Source: Paratractidigestivibacter sp963591565 (GTDB lineage: Bacteria; Actinomycetota; Coriobacteriia; Coriobacteriales; Atopobiaceae). From it: DNA of 23,876 nucleotides. The translations under genes were made by a program, and so were the position numbers. Shown here in pieces: positions 14,972 through 22,312 of this stretch. The notes beneath the pieces were generated by a model that was not told where the DNA came from, did not search any database, and worked only from the letters and a program-made list of their open reading frames with translations. Where the stretch lies: NCBI GenBank assembly GCA_963591565.1, contig CAVAUD010000019.1:1-23876 (forward strand). The letters run 5' to 3'. Numbering within the stretch: position 1 is the first letter of the stretch; the number at the start of each line of letters is the position of its first letter.

Positions 14972-15757
14972 TTACACATATCGCAAATTTGGCTTAACAA
15001 ACTCTGCAAGGCGCATCTCGTAGGCCGCCATCGCGGTCTTCTCGAATGCCAGGGTGGGATTAGGAACACCCATCGTGACCAGCAGTTTCTTAGTGAGAAG
15101 CGGGTTTAAGACCAGCAGCGGGCCCAAGATAGAGGTGCAGATGAAGTTGTTCTTGCGCAGGCCCTCCTTGGTCGAGCCCGGGCACAGGCCGTCGCCGCGC
15201 ACGACCTCGCAGAAGTAGCAGTCGCTGTTGTCGCCGTAGGAGTGGCTGAACTGCGCCTTGTGGCCCACGAGCTGGATGTCCTCGTACTTGGCCAGGATCA
15301 GCGAGTTGTAGCGGTCCATCATCTGACGACGGGCGTGAATCTGCGGGAAGATGCCCAGGGCCTCGATGCGCGAGCCGTCCTCGTTCTCGATGTAGGCCTC
15401 GGCGACCTCCATGGCGTTGCCGACGAACATGATCGGGGTGCCGGCCTCGATCTGGGCCTCAAGGGCGACCTTGTATGGGAGAAGGGCCTCGATGGCGAGC
15501 TCCTGCTGGCTCTCGGTCATGGAGCCCATGAAGACGAGGTCGGCCTTGCCCTCGGTAAAGAGCGGGGTCTCGCCCAGGGAGGTGTTGACGACGCGGCATC
15601 CCTCGATGCACTCCTCGAGGTAGTGGACGCTCTGCAGGTCGCCGAAGAGGTTGGCGAACTCGCCGTAGAGGACCTCGATGACGAATTGCTTGGCAGCGGC
15701 CGGGGCGCCGGCGGCCGAGGTGGTCGCGGCGGCGGTTTCAACGACGGGGTTAGCCAC
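14972..15757 (-). CDS. gatD: GatD-like amidotransferase subunit 2, catalytic residues missing
   Basis: A 261-residue GatD homologue paired with murT2, with an Ala-rich N-terminal extension (about residues 6-22). The family framework is visible (LYGEFANLFGD, then ADLVFMGSMTESQQ, FVGNAMEVAE, and SILGPLLVLNP at 209-219). The nucleophile Cys is Gly113 and no Cys lies in the elbow at all. The catalytic His is Leu211. The GGGQD loop is GSMTE. The same changes (GNA elbow and G.MTE loop) occur in gatD1, so they predate the duplication or are selected. GTG 15757 has GGAGG six bases upstream and overlaps the murT2 stop by 8 bp (GTGGCTAA). Probably a non-glutaminase partner of MurT2. Confidence 0.8.
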   Translation of the reverse strand: MANPVVETAAATTSAAGAPAAAKQFVIEVLYGEFANLFGDLQSVHYLEECIEGCRVVNTSLGETPLFTEGKADLVFMGSMTESQQELAIEALLPYKVALEAQIEAGTPIMFVGNAMEVAEAYIENEDGSRIEALGIFPQIHARRQMMDRYNSLILAKYEDIQLVGHKAQFSHSYGDNSDCYFCEVVRGDGLCPGSTKEGLRKNNFICTSILGPLLVLNPLLTKKLLVTMGVPNPTLAFEKTAMAAYEMRLAEFVKPNLRYV

Positions 15758-17129
15758 GGCTGGCCTCCTTCTTCTTGAGCTCATCGCAGATCTGGTCGCG
15801 CAGGGCCATGGCCTCGTCGACGACGTAGAGATCGTACAGGATGAAGATCTTCTCGGCATCAAGGTTGAGCTGGGCGCAGACGTCGTCTTCCTTCTCGACG
15901 ATGCGGATGCGCTCCTCGGGCACGCCGGCCATGAGCAGGCGCATCTTGTAGTCCTCGCGGCGCACGCCCGCGACAACGATATTGGTGATGTTGGGCTGGT
16001 TCAAGAACTCGAAATCGGCATCGAAGATCCAGGTCATGATCTCGGAGGAGTCCTTGCGGTCGTAGATGTCTTCGACCATGATGACGACCTCTTTGGAGCC
16101 CGGCTCCTCGCCCACGTACTTGAGGACGCACGAGCACGCGACGGGGTTCTGGCCCTTGGCCAGGTGGGCGATGACCTGCTTGCCTGCGACCTCACGCACA
16201 GAGAAGCGCGACTCGACGATGTGGGCGTCCTCGAAGCCCTTGTGGACCTGGTCGTAGGTGAGGCCCATCGTGCGCAGGGCGGTGATGGCGGTCACCTGGT
16301 TGTACTCGTTGAGGACGGAGTTGCTGACCATGGGGTAGGTCTCGGTGCCGGTGGGCGTGGCCATAGTGAGCTTCTCGGCCTCGAAGTCAAGCGCGGCATG
16401 GTAATCGGGAGTCGGCGAGGAGAACCCGCAGTTCTTGCAGGTAGCATTGCCAATGTGGTGATAGCGCACATAGTTGTAGTGCAACTTTTTATGGCACTTG
16501 GGGCAGATGCGCGCGTCGTTGATGAGGTTGACGCTGTGGTCGTCGTCGGACGGCAGGCGGTCGATCGCAAAGTAGGTGCGCGGGTTGCCCTCGCCCAGCT
16601 GCGAGCTGATGAGGTCGTCGGCGTTCAAGACCATGTGGGTCTCGGCCGGCAGAGCCTTCTCGATGTAGTTGAAGATGAACTCGGGGTGGGCGTTGCGGTG
16701 GATCGAGTCGCGGAAGAGGTTGGTGCACACGACGTAGGTGGGCTTAAGGCGCGGGTAGATGAGCTGGGAGCTGCGCTCGTCGACCTCGAAGACGGCCAGG
16801 TCGTACTTGGTCTTGCCGCCGATGGTCGAGCCGCCGGCCAGCGCGGCCACGATCCCGGAGTTGATGTTGGCGCCGGCGCGGTTGTTGAGCACCTGGTAGC
16901 CGTTCTTCTCGAGCACGTCCAAGATCATGTTGCAGGTCGTGGTCTTGCCGTTGGTGCCCGTGACGCAGATCACGGTCTTGGGCTTCTCGATGTGGCTCAC
17001 GAAATCGGGGCAGATCTTGAGGGCGACCTCGCCGGGGAAGAAGCTCGCCTGGCGGCCGAGGGCATGCAGCAGGGCGGTCGTCGCCTTGGCGCCCACGAGG
17101 GCCACGTGGAATCTAAATTTGCTGGTCAC
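15750..17129 (-). CDS. murT: MurT-like Mur ligase 2
   Basis: A 459-residue MurT-type ligase, first gene of the five-gene block. ATP loop VTGTNGKTT with Lys62; VFEVDERSSQLIYPRLKPTY matches the Mur ligase middle domain; zinc ribbon C209-x2-C212 and C231-x2-C234; C-terminal DUF1727-like domain with TWIFDADFEFL (365-375). The family KNP.GFN region reads AKGQNPVACSCVL. It is clearly diverged from the ligase at 12207-13631, so the two pairs are not a recent duplication. GTG 17129 has AGAGGAG eight bases upstream; the longer open frame runs into the assembly gap and is not used. The substrate may be lipid II D-Glu as in known MurT, or another carboxylate. Confidence 0.9.
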   Translation of the reverse strand: MTSKFRFHVALVGAKATTALLHALGRQASFFPGEVALKICPDFVSHIEKPKTVICVTGTNGKTTTCNMILDVLEKNGYQVLNNRAGANINSGIVAALAGGSTIGGKTKYDLAVFEVDERSSQLIYPRLKPTYVVCTNLFRDSIHRNAHPEFIFNYIEKALPAETHMVLNADDLISSQLGEGNPRTYFAIDRLPSDDDHSVNLINDARICPKCHKKLHYNYVRYHHIGNATCKNCGFSSPTPDYHAALDFEAEKLTMATPTGTETYPMVSNSVLNEYNQVTAITALRTMGLTYDQVHKGFEDAHIVESRFSVREVAGKQVIAHLAKGQNPVACSCVLKYVGEEPGSKEVVIMVEDIYDRKDSSEIMTWIFDADFEFLNQPNITNIVVAGVRREDYKMRLLMAGVPEERIRIVEKEDDVCAQLNLDAEKIFILYDLYVVDEAMALRDQICDELKKKEASRG

Positions 17130-17162
17130 TGTGCGTTCTCCTCTAGAGACATTAGTGGCTAA

Positions 17163-17171
17163 AGGATAGCA
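17163..17171 (-). promoter_or_regulatory. Candidate extended -10 of the murT2 operon
   Basis: Minus strand TGCTATCCT (complement of 17163-17171) has the TGn extension and a TATCCT hexamer, about 33 bases upstream of the GTG start. Any -35 would fall in the assembly gap. Confidence 0.4.
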
Positions 17172-17177
17172 CGGGCG

Positions 17178-17326
17178 NNNNNNNNNNNNNNNNNNNNNNN
17201 NNNNNNNNNNNNNNNNNNNNNNNNNNNNNNNNNNNNNNNNNNNNNNNNNNNNNNNNNNNNNNNNNNNNNNNNNNNNNNNNNNNNNNNNNNNNNNNNNNNN
17301 NNNNNNNNNNNNNNNNNNNNNNNNNN
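17178..17326. other. Assembly gap (149 N)
   Basis: Unknown bases. The 3' end of the second acyltransferase gene and part of the murT2 upstream region are hidden here. The true gap length is not known. Confidence 0.99.
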
Positions 17327-18438
17327 CCCGCGCGGCGCAAAAGCGGGAGGCGAACGGCCTGGTCAAAGGCCATGATGCCGGCGAGAAGAACCGCGGTGAA
17401 GACGACGCCGGACGCGATCAAGCCCGGGGTGCCCAGGACGAAACAGCCCGCGGCGATGAACTGCTCGGAGGCGAGCTCCCACAGCTCGTAGAAGAGGGCC
17501 TGTGCGATGTAGAAGCCCAAGACGCTTTGGGCCAGGCGGGTCGCCGCGGCGGCGCGGTGCGGGTGGGGCTCGACGGCGCGCGGGGCGGTTGCGGCCAGGA
17601 CGCAGGCCGCTGCCAGGGCAAACGAGAGGGCCGAGGTCGACTTGAAGGAGGTCGCGGCCATCCAGGCAAGGTTGCCCGTCTCGGCCAGGCCCGCCTCGAC
17701 GGCGACGCAGGCGACGGCAACTACGACCAGGTCGCGCTGGGGATGGGCGGGACGGACGGGCTTCTCGGCAAAGCGGCCGCCCACGAGGTAGGCACAGAGG
17801 TAGGTGGCCGCGCTCAGGAGCTTGCGCCACTCGAGAAGGCCGCGGTCGGCCTCGCCCGGGGAGAAGAACGCGACGTAGAAGCTGGCGGCGAGGACCGCCG
17901 CCGTGAGCAGCGCGACGAGGGCGCCGGGGCGGCGAAGGCGCGCCCAGACCGCGGCGATGAGCGGCGTCGCGAAAAGAAAGACCAGGTAGACCCAGATAAA
18001 CTCAAGGCTGCTGATGAGCCAGGCCGGGCCGTATTCCAGAAGGGAGCCAAAGGGGACGAAGACCGAGACCGCCGTGGAGAGAACGGCGTAGAAGGCGACA
18101 GAGACGAGAAGTGGCAAAGACCTTCTCGCCGCCGCCTTGAGCTGGGCCGGATAGAAGTCGGGAGTGCCCGCCGCCGCGATGGCTCGAGGCAGGAGGTAGT
18201 AGCCCGAGATCATGAAGAAGACGCTGTTGCCCCACGAGCCCAGCAGGTTCACGAAGCCCAGGATCGTGGTCGAGATGTTGCCCAGGTTGAGGTCGACGTC
18301 CAGCCAACCAGTGCCCGTGAGCTGGGCAAACCAGGGCTGGAAGGTGTGGAACAGCGCGATGCCCGCGATGGCCGCCAGGCGCAGCACCTCGACCGAAGCA
18401 TTGCGCGGCGCGGCCGCGCCCGTTTTCCCGTCGCTCAT
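17327..18438 (-). CDS. Acyltransferase-3 family membrane protein (3' end in gap)
   Basis: About 370 residues of an integral membrane acyltransferase. The N-terminus RNASVEVLRLAAIAGIALFHTF places the family's conserved His at residue 31, and GSWGNSVFFMISGYYLL matches the next conserved block (FF.ISGY). About ten hydrophobic helices follow. The C-terminal end (LPLLRRA) runs into the gap and looks close to the natural end. There is no SGNH domain in the visible part, unlike the gene at 9059. ATG 18438 has GGAAGGGGAGAG directly upstream; longer frames start inside the repeat modules at 18572-18601 and are rejected. It probably acylates a surface sugar or lipid-linked glycan; the substrate is unknown. 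Confidence 0.85.
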
Positions 18439-18531
18439 CTCTCCCCTTCCCCGGCCTTCCCGTAACGTCCCCCCAGCATAGCAAAGCGCCGGCCGCCCGC
18501 CCCGCCCCAGCGACCCACAAACAGTCCCCTC

Positions 18532-18757
18532 GCTGCGAGCTTTTTGGCTATCTGCATGCTCGAACCTTTCTGCTGCGAGCTTATTGCGTATCTGCATGCT
18601 CCAAACATGGTTTTAGGCAACATCGCGAAAACAATTCCTGGGCTTTTGTCTGTGCCGGAGCTCAAATAGTGCTTTTCGGGGCATTTTGAGCATGCAGATA
18701 CGCAATAAGCTCGCAGCGCAACCGGGCGAGCATGCAGATACGCAATAAGCTCGCAGC
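18532..18757. repeat. Intergenic element B: four 30-bp modules in two inverted pairs
   Basis: A 30-bp module starting GAGCATGCAGATACGCAATA and ending AGCTCGCAGC occurs at 18688-18717 and 18728-18757 (identical, plus strand). It also occurs at 18572-18601 (identical, minus strand) and 18532-18561 (minus strand, changed only in the ACGCAAT part). Modules within each pair are exactly 10 bp apart; the two pairs face each other across an 86-bp centre (18602-18687). Each module contains the palindrome GCATGC and has GAGC/GCTC ends. The element fills the gap between the protease terminator and the acyltransferase start. No protein signature is seen; peptides starting MQIRNKLAA are translations of the module. 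Candidate regulator-binding array or dispersed repeat. Confidence 0.85.
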
Positions 18758-18767
18758 GCCAAGCAGC

Positions 18768-18805
18768 AAAAAAGGCCCGTCCGCGGGTTTTACGCTGGAC
18801 GGACC
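18768..18805 (-). terminator. Intrinsic terminator of the M6 protease gene
   Basis: Minus strand GGTCCGTCC (complement of 18797-18805) pairs with GGACGGGCC (complement of 18774-18782), 9 bp with one G-T wobble and a 14-base loop. It is followed by six T (complement of 18768-18773). It lies 22 bp past the stop codon. Confidence 0.88.
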
Positions 18806-18827
18806 CCGTGTTTGCAGGAGGGATCGG

Positions 18828-21800
18828 TTAGAGGGTGCGGCGGAGACGGGCTGCGGCGGCGAGAAGAACGAAGGCAGCGGCGAGAAGAACGGCCAGGTCG
18901 GCAGTGGGGTCGCCGGTCTCGGGGGTCGCGAGCTGCGACGTGGGAGTTTGTGCCGCGGCCGCCTCGGGGGTCGCTGGGGTGGACGGGGTCGGGTAGGGAC
19001 CCGGGACCGGATCGGGATCGGGAGTCGGGTCGGGGGCCGGATCGGGAGTCGGCTCAGGGTCGGGGTCCGGCTCCGGATCGGGATCCGGCTCGGGGTCCGG
19101 CGTCGGCGCCGGGTCGGCGGCCTTGAACTCGCGGGTCAAAGACCAGTGCTGGCAGACCTCGCCGAAAGTCGCCTCGTAGGCGGCGGCGTCGCGGTCGACC
19201 TCGAGCCAGCGCGCGCCCAGCCAGGCGCCGTGCGCGGGCCCGACCACACCCATCTCGCTCAGGCTGCCGTCGGCCGGGTCGTAAATCACAACGCGGCCCT
19301 GGTCATAGACGCCCTTCACGATCGTGGCGCCTTCCTTGTTGTAGATCAGTGCCGCGGCGCCGGACTCGCTGGCCTTGAGGGTCGGCACGTCCTCGCTCTG
19401 CGCCGAGACCTCCTTCACCGCCACAAGCTCGCCCGAAAGCGTATAAACCCGCAGGTCGTCGATAAAGGACGCTGACGCCGTACGATCGATCGACTCGCAG
19501 AACGCAAAGAGCTTCTCGCCTGCGACCGCCACGTCAATCACGCGGTTGTTGTCGCCGACAAAGAGGGTCGTGGCCGCGGCGACCTTGCCGCCTTCGGCCG
19601 CGGCCAGCACGTCGGCCCCGCGCCACAAAACGACCGTGGCCTTCTCGCCGTCGGCTCGCTGGCCGTGCTGCGCGGCGTAGACGTAGCCGTCCCCGGCACC
19701 GCCCGTGACCTCGACATACTCCAGGTCGGACGGCAGCGCCAGCGACACCTGCCGGTCCGTGACCTCGGCGCCGTCGCGAACAAGCACCGTGACCTGCGGC
19801 GTATACTCGGCGGTCAGGCCGGCAAATGCCACGGCCCCGTTCCCAAGCGAGAAGAACGTCGCGCCCTCCTCCGCCGCGCTCACCGCGCGCGAGGCCACGA
19901 CCTTGCCGCTTTCAACGTCGATCCACAAGTCTCGCCCGGCAATGGACCCGTCCGCATAGGCCAACGGGGACCTGACCTGCAAAAACGCCGTCCCGTCACC
20001 TAGATCGACCGCCTGGATGGAAAGCCCGGAGGCGTTCCAGTACTCGCCCGTGACCTCAAGGTCGGCCTCGCTCACGGCGCTGCCGTCCTCGCTCACGCGA
20101 AACAGCCGCAGGGCCTGCTTGCCCTCGGCCGTCTCGTAGGCCTGGAAGAAGTACGCGCGCCCGTCCGGGCCCACGCAAACATCGCTGCAGGCAGAAACGG
20201 CGCCCTGGTCAACGGCCGTCTTTGCGTAGTTGCCCGACGCCTCGACCGTGGGCGTGGCCGCGGCAACCGTCACCGGGATGTGCAGCTCGCCGGAAACCTG
20301 GTCCTTGCCCTGCTCGTCGGTCCCCAGGTTGAAGAGGCCGGCGTCGGCAACCAGCTCGGCCTTGCTGCCTGTCGCAACAACACCGGGGTTGAGCAGCGCC
20401 GCCACGTTGAGCTTGCCGTCCTCCTCGCTGTACGAGAAGCTCGCCGGCACCTCCTTGCCGTCGACCATCAGGTGCAGCGACAAGGCCTCGCTGCCCAACA
20501 GGCCCGCCGGCCACGTCGCGTCGAACTCCAGGCAGGCGAACCCGTTCAAGACCGAGCTCGCCGAAGGCGTCAGGGTAAACGTGCGGTCCTCGCCGATCGG
20601 GGTCCAGGAAAACTCGACCGAGGCCGAGTCGTCCTTCTCGCCCACAACCTTAAAGGTGATCCCGGTGTAGCCCGCGACCTTGCTGCCAAAGTAGTTGGTC
20701 GACGGCGTGGTGTCTGGCGAGACAAGCCCGCCCAGATGCCAGAAATCGCCCAGCTCGCCGGTGCCGCCGGGGCTGTCCATGGGGCGCAGGCACTCGTAAA
20801 GCTGGTTGCCGGGCTTGCCGGAGGTGTTGCTCACCGCGAAGTCGCTCTTGTTCGCGTTGAGGGCGGCACGGATCCTAAAGGCCCGCACGCCGTGGCCCAG
20901 GTTGGTCACGTAGTTTGTGGTGTTAAGGGTCATGTTGGCCGCCGACTGGTCAAAGACCAGCAGGTGAAAGCTGCAGAACAGGTTGCCGTCCAGGATCGAC
21001 TTGTCAGAAGAGACGGCCACGAAGCCGCCGGTCTTCTCCCAGGACTCGTCGGTCGTGTACGGGAGAAGGTCCAGCGTGGCGGACGTGTCGTAGTGCTCGA
21101 CCTCGCCCATCCCCCGGCGCACGTCGACGCCCGCGCCCGACGTGTAGACGTAGGTGATCTGATCGGCGTCAATCCAGCCCAACAGCCACTTGAACAGGCC
21201 GTTTTGGTCGCCATAGTTGTTGTCCATCATGTCGATGGAGCCGGTGCCCTTGGTCGAGTGCGTATAGGAATAGAGGTCGGGCAGGCCCAGGACGTGGCCC
21301 GTCTCGTGAACGAGGGTCCGCTTGAGCGAGAACGCGGGCCTATCGGTCTGCGAGCGCTTTGCCTCGGCCTCGAGGGTACCGATCAGCACGCCCGCGCACA
21401 GGCGCTTGCCGTCGAAGGTCTCCTGCATGCCCGCGGGCACGTCGGTGTAGGTGCTCTTCTTGGGCCACCAGGTCGAGGCCCACGCGCCGTAATCGCCGGC
21501 GAACTGCAGGTAGACGGCATCGATATAGCCGTCGTTGTTGGCGTCGCATTGGGAGAAGTCCACGACGTCGTCGACCGCGGCCAGCACCTCGTAGTAGAGC
21601 ACGTCGAGGTCGACGCTCTCGTAATAGGAGCGCGGGTGAGAGGCGGTGCAGCTCACGACCTGCGTCGCCTGCATGTCCAGCCGCCCGTAGCTCGAGCGCT
21701 GGTAGTAGGCGCGGACGCTCTCGTAGGGGTAGGTGGCGTCCTCGGCGTTTGCCGCGCCGTTGAACATGGCGAGAAGGTCCTTGTCCGACTCGGTCGCGGG

Positions 21801-22029
21801 GATGACCTGGGCTTCCTCGCTGCCGTCGGCAGAGGCCGGGAAGCTCACGCGGATCACGACGGAGCGGGCCTCGCCGGTGGTGGACAGGCCCAGCTGGTAG
21901 CCCTCGGGGAAAAGCGACGACGCCGTCGAGCCGTCGTCTGCCAGCGTGGCGATCGAGGCCTCGCCGCCAAGGCGGGCCTGCGCCTGGGCGAGAAGGGCCG
22001 GCGAGACCTTCTGCTCGTCGGCGCAGGCG
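18828..22029 (-). CDS. M6-type secreted metalloprotease with Asp-Pro spacer and sortase signal (5' end in gap)
   Basis: The visible 1066 codons encode a large exported protease; start and signal peptide lie in the gap. Residue numbers here count from the in-frame GTG at 21857, but the frame is open upstream and that GTG is inside the protein. SVRAYYQRSSYGRLDM is typical of M6 (immune inhibitor A-like) peptidases. The zinc site is HETGHVLGLPD (His184, Glu185, His188, Asp194), followed by SIDMMDNNYGDQNGLFKWLLGW, the M6 block around the Met turn. A long beta-rich region follows. About 40 residues of Pro-Asp/Glu repeats (PDPEPDPDPEP) form a wall-spanning spacer. Then LATPETGDP, a hydrophobic helix and RLRRTL form a sortase-type signal. 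Likely a cell-wall-anchored protease acting on extracellular proteins. Confidence 0.87.
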
Positions 22030-22299
22030 NNNNNNNNNNNNNNNNNNNNNNNNNNNNNNNNNNNNNNNNNNNNNNNNNNNNNNNNNNNNNNNNNNNNNNN
22101 NNNNNNNNNNNNNNNNNNNNNNNNNNNNNNNNNNNNNNNNNNNNNNNNNNNNNNNNNNNNNNNNNNNNNNNNNNNNNNNNNNNNNNNNNNNNNNNNNNNN
22201 NNNNNNNNNNNNNNNNNNNNNNNNNNNNNNNNNNNNNNNNNNNNNNNNNNNNNNNNNNNNNNNNNNNNNNNNNNNNNNNNNNNNNNNNNNNNNNNNNNN
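22030..22299. other. Assembly gap (270 N)
   Basis: Unknown bases. The start of the M6 protease gene and its promoter are hidden here. Any gene between it and the ABC transporter would be hidden too. Confidence 0.99.
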
Positions 22300-22312
22300 C
22301 GCGCCGCACGGC

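Larger units (their letters stand above)
901..21995. repeat. Dispersed 9-mer GGCGAGAAG/CTTCTCGCC, 26 copies
   Basis: GGCGAGAAG starts at 1919, 2275, 2980, 4907, 7596, 7788, 8430, 8983, 10439, 10793, 12753, 17380, 18858, 18879, 21768, 21987. CTTCTCGCC starts at 901, 2314, 4982, 6203, 9039, 11427, 18122, 19512, 19641, 20634. Six copies are intergenic although only about 8% of the sequence is. Most coding copies are in frame as Leu-Leu-Ala (CTT CTC GCC) or Gly-Glu-Lys (GGC GAG AAG). No copy lies between 12762 and 17379. Confidence 0.85.

Noticed and set aside
11466..15757. Treating the two gatD genes as pseudogenes
   Set aside because: Both frames are intact, with good ribosome sites and tight coupling to murT, and both share the same non-catalytic motifs, which fits a conserved altered function better than decay.
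17130..17366. Longer murT2 reading frame across the N run
   Set aside because: It reads through unknown bases of unknown length; the GTG at 17129 has a clear ribosome site and matches the family start.
18439..18597. Upstream extension of the acyltransferase and peptides starting MQIRNKLAA
   Set aside because: These begin inside the 30-bp modules of element B; the same peptide appears from several copies. The acyltransferase has a better start with a ribosome site at 18438.
18532..18757. CRISPR array
   Set aside because: The 30-bp units occur in opposite orientations with 10-bp gaps and an 86-bp centre, not as direct repeats with unique spacers of similar length, and no cas genes are present.
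19000..19120. Tandem DNA repeat or array
   Set aside because: The GGxTCGGG-like repetition simply encodes the Pro-Asp/Glu spacer of the protease.
21854..22309. Minus-strand frame spanning the second N run
   Set aside because: It is out of frame with the protease, has Arg/Pro/Ser-rich shadow composition and depends on the arbitrary gap length.
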